A stretch of DNA of 46,499 nt from a virus, in IMG/VR virus record IMGVR_UViG_3300032236_001028, positions 1 to 46,499 of that record, one strand, 5' to 3'. Shown piece after piece: positions 1 through 8,563 of the stretch. The first letter of the stretch is position 1; every line of letters begins with the position of its first letter. The position numbers were made by a program, and so were the translations under genes. Below the pieces are notes generated by a model, which saw nothing but the letters and a program-made list of their open reading frames with translations, had not been told where the DNA came from and did no database searches.

Positions 1-390
1 GATTTGCAAAAATTAGATTTTGAGACGAGAGATTTTGCTAAAGCAGTTGAACATTCTCTGAACGTAGACATGATTCAAAACGACAAGACTAAAGAAATTG
101 TCTCATCTACTGAGAACAATTCAAAGATCTTCCAGATCATGTTAAACTGTCTTCGTAAGAAGAGAGATCCAGAAAGAACTAATGATATTTTGACTCCTAT
201 TATCATTTCAGATTTCAATAAATTGATAGATAAGATCAAGGAGATCACCGAAAAGAAAGACTCTTCAGAGTTCAAGACTTTTGGCGATTATCTTAGCAAT
301 AAGAAGCTTATGGAAAGCATCTTCAGCGAACCTGAACAAGAGATCAAAGAATCTCTGATCAAAAAAGAAGTAAAAATAGAACTACTATAA
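1..390 (+). CDS. Hypothetical protein, 5' end cut by window edge
   Basis: The frame is open from the first base of the window with no stop before it, so the gene almost certainly starts upstream; the first internal candidate start is a weak TTG at base 4. The visible part (about 129 codons) is charged and helical, without a motif I recognise. Residues such as SEFKTFGDYLSNKKLMESIF and a Lys/Glu-rich tail suggest a soluble, mostly alpha-helical protein. The TAA stop shares one base with the ATG of the next gene (TAATG), so the two are probably translationally coupled and in one operon with the head-type protein downstream. Function unknown. Confidence 0.6.
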   Translation, partial: DLQKLDFETRDFAKAVEHSLNVDMIQNDKTKEIVSSTENNSKIFQIMLNCLRKKRDPERTNDILTPIIISDFNKLIDKIKEITEKKDSSEFKTFGDYLSNKKLMESIFSEPEQEIKESLIKKEVKIELL

Positions 391-1706
391 TGAAGCACGT
401 AAAATTATTCGAAGACTTCCTCAACGAAAAAGGTCTTTGGGACAATGTCTGGGCTAAAAGAAAGAGAGGTGAAAAGCCCGCTAAGCCAGGGCAAAAGGGC
501 TATCCAGATGAAAAGTCTTGGGATGCTGCTAAAAAGAGTGACGAGAGCGTAAATGAAGGTAGAATAGTAACTAAGCGTAAATATACTGAGAATTATCCAG
601 CTAAACATGTCTATTCAAAGGCACATGTTAGAAATAAAGTCCTTGAACTTTTAAAGGCTGGAAAGGTGACAGAAGAAGATTTCTTCTCAGCGATTTCTGG
701 CGCAGGAGCTCCTAGAAAATGGATTCAAAGAAATAGTCAATATTTCAAAGTAGAAGAAGAGGGCGGAAAAAGACTCTACTCTTTATCTGGTAAGGGACAT
801 GTAGTTGCTAATTCTCTACAAGAAATCAAAGAATCCGTAGAAGTTGATGATGATTCTTTAGATACTGATGATATTTATGACGAGCACGGAATTGAAGAAA
901 ACTTGATCATAGATCCTCTAGACATCACTAAAGATGTTTTCTACGTGAGCATCAACGGTAAGACTTATGGATATGGTCCTAAAAACGGTGGTAATACCGA
1001 AGACTTGGCTAGATCATTCAAAGGAATGCTCAAATATTCTGCGGGAAGAGCCTTAGCATGGTTGAAGAAGAATTCAGATCTAGTATCTGGCAGCACGAAA
1101 GTTTTAGCTGAAAGTTTAGCACCTGGTCAAGAGACTTTACAAATGACTATAGTTGCAGCAATTTCTGATGCGTTAGAAAGCTTAGGCGATCATATCAAAT
1201 CTATCGGTATTATCAGACCAGAATACAATTCATTTGACGTAGCAGTACACTATAAAGATGGTAATTACGACGAGTTTTCTTTCCATGTAGAAGGAGGCAA
1301 TGTCATTCTTTCTGATTTCACTTTTAGCAAGATGATCGCTAAGAAGGGAGATTCAGAAAGCGTCATCGCTAAGAATTTCAAGAGCCACTTCCAACAGCCA
1401 ATTAACAAGCTTCATGAATCAAAAGAAGAAGTTCTAACAGCTAAAGACAAAGAGTGGGTTAAATCTCTAGGTAACAACAAAGTAGAATATAACGATCAAC
1501 ACGGCAGTGGGGATCATACTCTTTCTGCTATTTTATCTCTTATGGCAGGTGGGACGCTTAAATGGGGAGGTGCTGCAGATTTCGGGTTTGACCATGTAGA
1601 CATGTATGATGAGGAATCTGGCAGAACAGTTCTTCCAGGCGCGACTGCCGGTAAGTACACTTTCAGCCAACTTCTAAATAAGGCTAAAACATTAGTTAAG
1701 AAATAA
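390..1706 (+). CDS. Putative internal head protein with capsid targeting sequence
   Basis: 438 residues. The N-terminus MKHVKLFEDFLNE closely resembles the T4 capsid targeting sequence of internal proteins (MKTYQEFIAE, known biology), including a terminal (L/I)xE site of the type cut by the gp21 prohead protease. If that holds, the protein is packed into the prohead and trimmed after residue 13. Behind it is a basic segment (GLWDNVWAKRKRGEKPAKPG), then at about residues 75-145 a winged-helix-like stretch (HVRNKVLELLKAGKVTEEDFF ... RLYSLSGKGH). An acidic linker and two alpha/beta segments of unknown fold follow. A DNA-binding protein inside the capsid is an attractive reading but is inference. 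The start overlaps the previous stop; the next gene starts 8 bases downstream. Confidence 0.6.
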   Translation: MKHVKLFEDFLNEKGLWDNVWAKRKRGEKPAKPGQKGYPDEKSWDAAKKSDESVNEGRIVTKRKYTENYPAKHVYSKAHVRNKVLELLKAGKVTEEDFFSAISGAGAPRKWIQRNSQYFKVEEEGGKRLYSLSGKGHVVANSLQEIKESVEVDDDSLDTDDIYDEHGIEENLIIDPLDITKDVFYVSINGKTYGYGPKNGGNTEDLARSFKGMLKYSAGRALAWLKKNSDLVSGSTKVLAESLAPGQETLQMTIVAAISDALESLGDHIKSIGIIRPEYNSFDVAVHYKDGNYDEFSFHVEGGNVILSDFTFSKMIAKKGDSESVIAKNFKSHFQQPINKLHESKEEVLTAKDKEWVKSLGNNKVEYNDQHGSGDHTLSAILSLMAGGTLKWGGAADFGFDHVDMYDEESGRTVLPGATAGKYTFSQLLNKAKTLVKK

Positions 1707-1713
1707 ATACATC

Positions 1714-2607
1714 ATGCCAAGTACATCAAAATCACAACAACGCCTCATGGCTCAAGCTTATGCTCTTAAAAAAGGAGACCTTGAACCATCTGACATTAAG
1801 CCTGAATATAGAAAAGAGATTGAAGACGTTGCGAAGGGAATGACCCAGCAGCAACTGAAAGACTTTGCTTCTACGAAACATAAAGGACTTCCGGAAAAAG
1901 TAAAAAAGACTAACGAAGACGCGATGGCTAGTCCGGGTAACGTAAACGGCATGGGAGCAGTTGCACTTCCAGGAAACCCTGGAACTTCTAACGCTTTCCC
2001 TGGTCAAAAGGTCGGATCTGGAGACATTCCAGCTGGTCGTAGAAAAAAGAAAAAGAGTGACAATCTGAAAAAACCGGTTCTAGTTAAAATGTTCGAAGAG
2101 TTTCTTTTCGAAGCTTTCATCGAAGATCCAGCAATCAAAGAATCAATCGGAGATTTCTATGAGCTTCAAAACGAGATTAAAGAATTAGAAGCACAATTAG
2201 AAGAGAAGAAATTACAATTCAAGCAATTCGAAGGCGACATCAAACCGATGTTAGATGGAATGAAAGAAGTCGGAGATAAACTCGCTCAGACTGAAGAATA
2301 CGTGATCAAGGTATCTCGTTTTGGTGGAGAGAGAAAAGACGCTTCTTACAAGACTGCATTCGAAAGCGCTCTTACCAAAGTAAATGCAGCGACTAGAAGA
2401 GTTTTAGAAGATGCTTTAGACGCAAGCAAGAAGATCACAAACGTAAAGCATAGCTTCAATATCGATAAAATAGTAGCTGAAGCATCTATCTTTGATAGAA
2501 TCAAAGATGCTATCAAATCTGCGATCTCCAAAGTTCTTGGAGTATTCAAGAAAGAAGGCAAGACTATTGATGATGCTAACAATGAATTAAAAAGAATCGT
2601 ACGATAA
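1714..2607 (+). CDS. Putative head-associated protein with DUF3008-like N-terminus and capsid-like motif
   Basis: 297 residues in three visible parts. Residues 1-65 (start MPSTSKSQQRLMAQAYALKK, then FASTKHKGLPEKV) look like the short phage domain I know as DUF3008. Residues 79-106 are near identical (19 of 28 positions) to residues 61-88 of the major capsid protein at 27193, including GMGAVA and GSGD. Residues 121-134 (PVLVKMFEEFLFEA) resemble the capsid targeting sequence of neighbouring proteins, but internally, with an LFE|A cleavage-type site. The C-terminal half is coiled coil (NEIKELEAQLEEKK) ending in an amphipathic helix near residue 265. Probably a head or prohead protein; exact role unknown. 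A strong terminator follows. Confidence 0.6.
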   Translation: MPSTSKSQQRLMAQAYALKKGDLEPSDIKPEYRKEIEDVAKGMTQQQLKDFASTKHKGLPEKVKKTNEDAMASPGNVNGMGAVALPGNPGTSNAFPGQKVGSGDIPAGRRKKKKSDNLKKPVLVKMFEEFLFEAFIEDPAIKESIGDFYELQNEIKELEAQLEEKKLQFKQFEGDIKPMLDGMKEVGDKLAQTEEYVIKVSRFGGERKDASYKTAFESALTKVNAATRRVLEDALDASKKITNVKHSFNIDKIVAEASIFDRIKDAIKSAISKVLGVFKKEGKTIDDANNELKRIVR

Positions 2608-2655
2608 TTCCCCGCTATGGTCTCAGTATCATAGCTCTGCTCCTACTGGGAGTCT
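2607..2655 (+). other. Two small hairpins ahead of the terminator
   Basis: Between the stop codon and the terminator lie two short inverted repeats: GCTATG/CATAGC around 2614-2635 and CTCC/GGAG around 2641-2653. With the terminator stem they make three consecutive hairpins in a 75-base 3' tail. No open frame longer than five codons is present. The hairpins could protect the transcript end; this is inference. Confidence 0.35.
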
Positions 2656-2684
2656 AAAAGAGGACCTAAAAAGTCCTCTTTTTC
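2656..2684 (+). terminator. Rho-independent terminator
   Basis: A perfect 10-bp stem (AAAAGAGGAC / GTCCTCTTTT) with a 7-base loop is followed by a T-run. It separates the head-type genes from the dUTPase/polymerase block. The GAGGAC/GTCCTC stem core recurs in the terminator at 4733. Confidence 0.88.
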
Positions 2685-2735
2685 TTTGAAACAACTTAAC
2701 ATTGTTCTCTATAAACTATGTAAAGAAAAACATAC

Positions 2736-3203
2736 ATGGCAAATATAGACAATAGCTGCGCACAATTAGAAATTGAAGATCTCTACAGTCAATCAAAAGA
2801 CACTCTCGGTGATATTCTTAATCTACAAACTGATACACAGAAAAATGTATATGGTTATGATTTTGAAAATATGAATCTTCGTGAAATTATGAATTTTTGG
2901 CATATGAACGAGCACGCACTGATCGATGAAATGCACGAAGCTGCAGACGCATTAGGCGGCATCAAAGACGGTTCAGGTAATGCAATCTGGAAGAGATGGA
3001 AGAAAGACTATTCTTCTTATGAAAATAAGAAATTTTCAGATCTTTCTGAAAATGACCAGATGGAATGTAAATTTGAGATAATCGATATGCTTCACTTCTT
3101 TATGAACTACGCTACTTCTATTGGAATGACATCTCAGGAAATGTACAACATGTATATGAGTAAGAACAAAGAAAATAGAGAAAGACAAAAAAGAGGTTAC
3201 TAA
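2736..3203 (+). CDS. dut: Dimeric all-alpha dUTPase (MazG-like)
   Basis: 155 residues, the usual size for phage dimeric dUTPases. It should hydrolyse dUTP to dUMP and pyrophosphate, keeping uracil out of DNA and feeding thymidylate synthesis. The signature is visible: an ExxE metal site in DEMHEAADAL (E65, E68), a second acidic helix ECKFEIIDMLHFF (ExxD type), and the C-terminal family motif KNKENRERQKRGY. It opens the nucleotide/replication block, 38 bases ahead of the polymerase A gene, with which it probably shares a transcript. The upstream leader is A-rich (AAAGAAAAACATACATGG) without a Shine-Dalgarno sequence. Confidence 0.85.
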   Translation: MANIDNSCAQLEIEDLYSQSKDTLGDILNLQTDTQKNVYGYDFENMNLREIMNFWHMNEHALIDEMHEAADALGGIKDGSGNAIWKRWKKDYSSYENKKFSDLSENDQMECKFEIIDMLHFFMNYATSIGMTSQEMYNMYMSKNKENRERQKRGY

Positions 3204-3240
3204 AGAGAAACATTCGGAAGAAGCTCCCTAAAATAAGAAC

Positions 3241-4653
3241 ATGCTACTTGATATACAACAGAGGGGAACAAACCTCACAATTTCATACTACGACAAAGAC
3301 GGAAACACCAATTATAAGCAATATAAAATAAGTCAGGTTGCCAATTGGGAAGTATGTGGTGATAAAGATAAGAACAAATCAGATAAATTCACAAACTGGG
3401 ATGGCAGGCCGGTCAAAAGAGTAGCAGCAAAAGGTTTAGACAAATATTCTTTAATTCAATTCATAGATGAACTTTCATTCGAAGAGACTGAAGAGATCTT
3501 TGGTTATAATTTACCAAAGACTTTTTTCGTGGATATCGAGGTTGAAGTTAAAGATGGATTTCCAGAAGCCGAAAGAGCTGATACTCCGGTAACTACAATC
3601 GCAATCGTAACTCCAAATGCTCAAGCAATAGTACTAGCAACTGGAGATCTCGCACAAGATCAGCAGAAGAAAATTCAAAAAGACGTAGATGAATACTTTA
3701 AAGATACTGGAGTAAGATTCAGTTTTGTCTATAAGAAATTCGATTCAGAATACGATCTTCTCTATACTTTCTTTAAATCTTTCGTTTCTAAATTTCCGAT
3801 GGTCACCGGTTGGAACTTCATTAATTTTGACTGGAAATATCTAGTCAATAGAGCTTCTAAACTTGCAATCGATCCAGCAATATCAAGTCCGGTCGGAGAA
3901 CTTTGGGGAAAAGAGAATCTTCCTCTCCATGTTGGAATGATGGACTACTTGGAACTTTATAGAAAATGGGATCGTTCAGATTTCATTAAAGAAAATTTCA
4001 CTCTAGATTCTACTGCCGAAGCTGTGGTAGGACTTAAGAAGATCAAGTACAACGGTACAATACAAGATCTGTACGAAAAAGAATACACTAAATATGTCTA
4101 CTATAATGTAGTCGATACTTGTCTCGTATATCTTATCCATCAAAAGTTAAGAACTATGGACATTGCATTGACTATCGCGACTATGTGTAGAATAGGAATT
4201 TACAAGGCAGCAAGCCCGGTGGCGGTGACTGAATCTATGTTATGTAGAAAGTTCTTGGAGCAGAACAAGGTCATGGCTAAAGACTTTGTCGAAGACCAGA
4301 AGAAAGATGCACAATATGCAGGAGCTTATGTTAAAGCTCCAGTCGTAGGAATCCACAGGGCAGTAGCCTGTTTTGACTTTGCTTCTCTATATCCTTCGAT
4401 TATGAGACAAATTAACATCAGTCCAGAGTCTTTCATCAAGAAGACAGATCCGGTGGCAGCACAGAAAGAAAAGGCACCAGATAAGATCGTATCGGTAACT
4501 GGGGCTATCTATAAGAAAGAAGATTCTATCCTGAAGAACATTTTGACTGAACTTTACACTAATAGAAAGGTGTACAAAGGTAAGTCGAAAGATTACCAGA
4601 TAGAAGCTGACAATCTTAAAAAGGAAATTCAAAAACTTAAAAACGAGCTGTAG
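3241..4653 (+). CDS. 43A: Family B DNA polymerase, N-terminal half (gp43A): exonuclease plus palm motif A
   Basis: 470 residues carrying the first half of a T4 gp43-type replicative polymerase. The 3'-5' proofreading motifs are complete: Exo I VDIE (D98, E100), Exo II GWNFINFDWKYL, Exo III YYNVVDTCLVYL. Palm motif A is intact (FDFASLYPSIM, catalytic D379). The protein ends about 90 residues later in a charged helix (ADNLKKEIQKLKNEL), which corresponds to one helix of the fingers. Motifs B and C are missing here and are found in the gene at 9315. The stop at 4653 is followed by a separate short region and a terminator, so this is a real gene end. The enzyme can only work as a complex with the second half. 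Confidence 0.9.
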   Translation: MLLDIQQRGTNLTISYYDKDGNTNYKQYKISQVANWEVCGDKDKNKSDKFTNWDGRPVKRVAAKGLDKYSLIQFIDELSFEETEEIFGYNLPKTFFVDIEVEVKDGFPEAERADTPVTTIAIVTPNAQAIVLATGDLAQDQQKKIQKDVDEYFKDTGVRFSFVYKKFDSEYDLLYTFFKSFVSKFPMVTGWNFINFDWKYLVNRASKLAIDPAISSPVGELWGKENLPLHVGMMDYLELYRKWDRSDFIKENFTLDSTAEAVVGLKKIKYNGTIQDLYEKEYTKYVYYNVVDTCLVYLIHQKLRTMDIALTIATMCRIGIYKAASPVAVTESMLCRKFLEQNKVMAKDFVEDQKKDAQYAGAYVKAPVVGIHRAVACFDFASLYPSIMRQINISPESFIKKTDPVAAQKEKAPDKIVSVTGAIYKKEDSILKNILTELYTNRKVYKGKSKDYQIEADNLKKEIQKLKNEL

Positions 4654-4790
4654 TTTTGATCTTTGAAAATGGCACATGAAAATATATAGACTACCTATGC
4701 AGCTATGTGTCCCACATATCAAGACTAACTCTGTCCTCTTCATAAGAAAGAGGACTTTTTTATCATATTCAAAACCAAAAAAATAAAGAA
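4654..4790 (+). other. Intergenic region with promoter-like element, hairpin and terminator; candidate small RNA
   Basis: This gap holds a TATATAGA element at 4683-4690, a palindromic hairpin (TATGTG TCC CACATA) about 18 bases downstream, and a terminator at 4733-4761. No convincing gene lies between them. If the element is a functional late promoter, the product would be an untranslated RNA of roughly 60-70 bases. Confidence 0.35.
4733..4761 (+). terminator. Rho-independent terminator after polymerase A
   Basis: GTCCTCTT pairs with AAGAGGAC (8-bp stem, loop of about 7 bases), followed by seven T. The stem core repeats that of the terminator at 2656 with the two arms exchanged. Confidence 0.85.
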
Positions 4791-5759
4791 ATGGAAAAGA
4801 TTCTTAGGGAGGAACCCAATCGATTCGTGCTTTTTCCCATAAAGCACCAAGACATCTGGCAGATGTACAAAACAGCAGAAGCTACCTTCTGGACAGCTGA
4901 AGAGATAGATTTAGCGCAAGATCTAGTAGACTGGAGAGAGAAGTTGACAGAAGACGAGAAGCATTTCATCAAACACGTTTTGGCATTCTTCGCAGCATCA
5001 GATGGCATAGTTAATGAGAATCTTGGAGTTAATTTTTTGGCTGAAGTACAATATGCAGAGGCTCGTTGTTTCTATGGCTTTCAGATCATGATAGAAAACA
5101 TTCACTCTGAAGTATATTCATTGTTGATAGACACTTACATCACTGATAGTGAAGAAAAAGATTATCTTTTCAACGCAATAGACACAGTACCTGCAGTAAG
5201 TAAAAAAGCTGCATGGGCTCTTCGCTGGATCAACAGTCCTGAATTTACCGAAAGACTTGTTGCATTCGCAGCAGTAGAAGGTATTTTCTTCTCAGGCAGT
5301 TTCTGTTCGATCTTCTGGTTGAAGAAGAGAGGATTGATGCCAGGACTTTCTTTCTCAAACGAACTTATTTCTAGAGACGAAGGAATGCATACTGATTTTG
5401 CATGTCTCCTCTATGCTAACCACGTCGAAAACAAATTAAGCCGTGAGAGAGTCTTAGAAATTTTGGATTCAGCTCTAACTATCGAAAAAGAATTTATCAC
5501 TGAAGCCCTTCCGATTAGATTGATTGGAATGAACGCAGATTTGATGAAGCAGTATCTTGAATTTGTAACTGATAGACTTTTAGTTTCTTTAGGTTATGAA
5601 AAAGAATACGGATCTAAGAATCCTTTTGACTTCATGGAGAATATCGCGCTTGAAGGCAAGACAAATTTCTTTGAGAAGAGAGTCGGTGAATACCAAAAAT
5701 CAGGAGTCCTTAACAAATCAAATGAAAACGAGACTTTCTCGTTTGACGCAGATTTTTAA
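4791..5759 (+). CDS. nrdB: Class Ia ribonucleotide reductase, small (radical) subunit
   Basis: 322 residues, R2 subunit generating the tyrosyl radical that drives reduction of ribonucleoside diphosphates. It is of the eukaryote-like type: WTAEEIDL (metal ligand D40), [21 protein letters not shown] with ligands E102 and H105 and radical tyrosine Y109, then LLIDTYI. Later metal-binding helices are present ([27 protein letters not shown]). The C-terminal tail ETFSFDADF matches the R1-docking peptide of this subclass. The leader is A-rich with no Shine-Dalgarno. nrdA follows after 15 bases, so the two subunits are co-transcribed. Confidence 0.95.
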   Translation: MEKILREEPNRFVLFPIKHQDIWQMYKTAEATFWTAEEIDLAQDLVDWREKLTEDEKHFIKHVLAFFAASDGIVNENLGVNFLAEVQYAEARCFYGFQIMIENIHSEVYSLLIDTYITDSEEKDYLFNAIDTVPAVSKKAAWALRWINSPEFTERLVAFAAVEGIFFSGSFCSIFWLKKRGLMPGLSFSNELISRDEGMHTDFACLLYANHVENKLSRERVLEILDSALTIEKEFITEALPIRLIGMNADLMKQYLEFVTDRLLVSLGYEKEYGSKNPFDFMENIALEGKTNFFEKRVGEYQKSGVLNKSNENETFSFDADF

Positions 5760-5774
5760 AAAATTAAAAGATAA

Positions 5775-8192
5775 ATGTACGTAATTAAAAGAGACAACAG
5801 TAAAGAACTCGTGAAATATGATAAGATCACGAACAGAATTAAAAAACAGACTTATGGCTTAAATTCAGACTATGTAGACGCTTTAGAAGTAGCTAAAAAA
5901 GTTATTCAAGGTGTCCATGACGGAGTAACAACTGTAGAATTAGATAATTTAGCAGCTGAAACGGCTGCAAGTATGACTTCAATCCACCCAGACTATTCTA
6001 TTTTAGCTTCTAGGATTGCAGTTACTTCACATCATAAAGGAACTAAAAAATCTTTCTTTGATACTATCAAAGACTTATATGAATATGTAGATCCAAAGAC
6101 AGGTGAAAGCGCAGGGATGATCAGTGATGAAGTTTTTAAATTCATAGAAAAAAATAAGAGTGCAATTGAAGAAGCTATCAATTATGATAGAGATTTCAAT
6201 TATGACTATTTCGGATATAAGACTCTCGAAAGAAGTTATCTCTTGAAAATGTATGGTAAGCCAGTAGAAAGACCTCAACACATGTTGATGAGAGTTGCAT
6301 GTGGTATCTGGTACGGTAATTTAAAAGAAGTTTTAGAAACTTATGAATTGCTTTCTCAAGGTTCTTTCACTCATGCTACTCCTACTTTATTCAATGCTGG
6401 AACTAAGAGACCTCAATTGTCTTCTTGTTTCTTATTGATGATGAAAGATGACTCGTTAGAGGGAATCTATAAAACTCTAGCTGATAGCGCAATGATTTCT
6501 AAGAATGCTGGAGGAATCGGAATTCACATTCATAATGTCAGAGGTAAAGGTTCTTACATTAAAGGGACTAACGGTACTTCTAACGGTTTGATCCCAATGT
6601 TAAAAGTATTCAATGAAACTGCAAGATACGTAGATCAAGGTGGTGGAAAGAGAAAAGGTTCTATTTCTATTTACTTGGAACCTTGGCATTCAGACATCAT
6701 GGATTTCTTAGACTTAAGAAAGAATCACGGTAAAGAAGAAATGAGAGCAAGAGACTTATTCCTTGCGATGTGGATCCCAGACTTATTTATGCAGAGAGTA
6801 GAAAATGACGCAGATTGGACTCTATTTAGTCCAAGCGAAGCTCCTAATTTACATGAGACTTATGGTGATGAATTCGAAGCTCTCTATGAAAAATATGAGC
6901 AAGAAGGTAAGGGTAGAAGAACAATGAAGGCTAGAGAAGTATGGCAGAAGATCTTAGAATCTCAAGTAGAGACTGGAACTCCTTATATGCTTTACAAAGA
7001 TGCAGCTAATAAGAAGAATAACCAAAAGAATCTCGGAACTCTTCATGGAAGTAACCTATGTACAGAGATCATGGAATATACAAGCGCAGATGAAACCGCA
7101 GTATGTAACTTGGCTTCTATCGCACTTCCTAAATTTGTCGATTATCCACAAGCTAAAAAGCACGATAAGAATAAAAGAACTTTCAACCACCAGAGATTAT
7201 ATGATGTGACTTATCAAATCACTAAGAATTTGAACAGGGTCATTGACGTAAACTACTATCCAATTCCAGAAGCTAAGAACTCTAACATGAGACATAGACC
7301 AATCGGAATTGGTGTACAAGGCATGGCTGATCTTTTTGCTATTTTAGGTCTACCTTTCACTTCTGAAGAAGCTAAGAAGATGAACAGAGAAATATTCGAG
7401 ACGATCTATTTTGCTTCTCTTACTGCATCTAAAGACTTAGCTAAAAAGGAAGGCCACTATGAATCATATCCAGGAAGTCCAATCTCACAAGGCATTTTCC
7501 AATTTGATATGTGGGGAGTGACTCCAACTACACGTTGGGATTGGGACAGTCTTCGTAAAGAGATCTTAAAAAGTGGAATTAGAAATTCTCTTTTATTAGC
7601 TCCAATGCCAACTGCATCTACTGCGCAAATTCTTGGAAATAATGAAGCATTTGAAGCATTCACTTCTAACCTTTATAAGAGAAGAACTTTAGCAGGAGAA
7701 TACACGATCGCTAATAAGTATTTAGTTGAAGATCTCATCGAAAGAAATTTATGGAGCGAAGAAATGAGATTGACTCTTATCGCTAGCAAGGGATCAGTAT
7801 TGGGGATTGAAGAAATACCAAATGAACTGAAAGAAATTTACAGAACAGTTTGGGAAATGAAACAGAAGGACATAATTGATATGTCGGCTGACAGAGGTGC
7901 TTTCATTTGTCAAAGCCAGAGTCTTAATTTATTCATTGAGAATTGTAACCCTGCTAAATTGACATCTGCTCATTTTTATGCATGGAAAAAAGGACTCAAG
8001 ACTGGCATGTACTATTTAAGAACTAAAGCAGCAACTGAAGCGATCGCAGGTCTAGGTGTAGACTTCGATGCAATTAAGAAAAAACATCCGGCAGATAAAC
8101 CTCAGGTTGTAGTAGTAGAAGAAAAGACCATGCAAGAAGCGATGGCCTGTTCTTTAGACAATCCTGATGCATGTGAAATGTGCAGTGGATAA
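5775..8192 (+). CDS. nrdA: Class Ia ribonucleotide reductase, large (catalytic) subunit
   Basis: 805 residues, complete R1. An N-terminal ATP cone ([20 protein letters not shown]) gives allosteric activity control. Active-site residues are all present: C218 (SSCF), N427, C429 and E431 (NLCTEI) and C444 (AVCNLAS), the same numbers used for mammalian R1. The radical-transfer tyrosine pair is at 746-747 (GMYYLRT). The C-terminus ends in the redox CxxC (DACEMCSG), which exchanges disulfides with thioredoxin or glutaredoxin. Together with nrdB it supplies dNTPs beside the replisome genes. The sequence is of the eukaryote-like subclass also found in Bacteroidota and large DNA viruses. Confidence 0.95.
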   Translation: MYVIKRDNSKELVKYDKITNRIKKQTYGLNSDYVDALEVAKKVIQGVHDGVTTVELDNLAAETAASMTSIHPDYSILASRIAVTSHHKGTKKSFFDTIKDLYEYVDPKTGESAGMISDEVFKFIEKNKSAIEEAINYDRDFNYDYFGYKTLERSYLLKMYGKPVERPQHMLMRVACGIWYGNLKEVLETYELLSQGSFTHATPTLFNAGTKRPQLSSCFLLMMKDDSLEGIYKTLADSAMISKNAGGIGIHIHNVRGKGSYIKGTNGTSNGLIPMLKVFNETARYVDQGGGKRKGSISIYLEPWHSDIMDFLDLRKNHGKEEMRARDLFLAMWIPDLFMQRVENDADWTLFSPSEAPNLHETYGDEFEALYEKYEQEGKGRRTMKAREVWQKILESQVETGTPYMLYKDAANKKNNQKNLGTLHGSNLCTEIMEYTSADETAVCNLASIALPKFVDYPQAKKHDKNKRTFNHQRLYDVTYQITKNLNRVIDVNYYPIPEAKNSNMRHRPIGIGVQGMADLFAILGLPFTSEEAKKMNREIFETIYFASLTASKDLAKKEGHYESYPGSPISQGIFQFDMWGVTPTTRWDWDSLRKEILKSGIRNSLLLAPMPTASTAQILGNNEAFEAFTSNLYKRRTLAGEYTIANKYLVEDLIERNLWSEEMRLTLIASKGSVLGIEEIPNELKEIYRTVWEMKQKDIIDMSADRGAFICQSQSLNLFIENCNPAKLTSAHFYAWKKGLKTGMYYLRTKAATEAIAGLGVDFDAIKKKHPADKPQVVVVEEKTMQEAMACSLDNPDACEMCSG

Positions 8193-8199
8193 ATTTTTC

Positions 8200-8225
8200 G
8201 TTTTCGTAAGGAATTACTAAATTTG
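8200..8225 (+). promoter_or_regulatory. Possible Bacteroidota-type promoter upstream of the histone-like gene
   Basis: TAAATTTG at 8218-8225 is an exact match to the TAnnTTTG -7 element known from Bacteroidota. The -33 box is poor (TTTTCG rather than TTTG). A nearly identical string (ACTAAATTT-TAA) precedes the exonuclease gene at 34284. Motif match only. Confidence 0.4.
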
Positions 8226-8250
8226 TAATACAACCAAAAAAATCATTTTT

Positions 8251-8445
8251 ATGAGCGCAACTTTTGAAAAAATCCAAGAATTGGTGAAGAACACACAAGA
8301 TGACGTGGATAAGTTCTTTGTAAAAGGTAACAAAGCAGCAGGTACCAGAATTAGAAAATCTATGCAGGAATTAAAAACTCTTGCTCAAGAATTAAGACTC
8401 GAAGTTCAGAATTCTAAGAAGGAATCTGATGCTACCGAAAAATAG
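8251..8445 (+). CDS. Bacteroidota-type histone H1-like DNA-binding protein
   Basis: 64 residues. It has the characteristic sequence of the small histone H1-like (Hc1 family) proteins of Bacteroidota: a charged helix EKIQELVKNTQDDVDKFF, the core KGNKAAGTRIRKSMQELK, then LAQELRLEVQNSKKE. Such proteins bind DNA and shape the nucleoid; here it could compact phage DNA or redirect host chromatin, which is inference. It has its own leader with a possible TAAATTTG promoter element and is closed by a strong terminator, so it may be a separate transcription unit. It is likely acquired from a host and is the best single clue to host phylum. Confidence 0.85.
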   Translation: MSATFEKIQELVKNTQDDVDKFFVKGNKAAGTRIRKSMQELKTLAQELRLEVQNSKKESDATEK

Positions 8446-8479
8446 TTTGAAAGGAGGTAGTAAACTTGCATTTACTCCG

Positions 8480-8506
8480 AACCCGGTCTTAGACCGGGTT
8501 TTTTTT
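8480..8506 (+). terminator. Rho-independent terminator after histone-like gene
   Basis: A 9-bp GC-rich stem (AACCCGGTC / GACCGGGTT) with a 3-base loop and a run of eight T. It isolates the histone-like gene from the clamp gene. Confidence 0.9.
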
Positions 8507-8563
8507 GCCTAAAGATGAAACACTGGACACTTTTCTTATAAAATATTAAATCAAATTGTAAAA

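Noticed and set aside
4387-4743. 118-codon minus-strand frame over the end of polymerase A
   Set aside because: It overlaps the conserved motif A region and crosses a terminator; no coding features.
4697-4786. Short frame of 29 codons between polymerase A and nrdB
   Set aside because: It runs through the terminator stem and T-run, has no leader like other genes and a composition that looks random.
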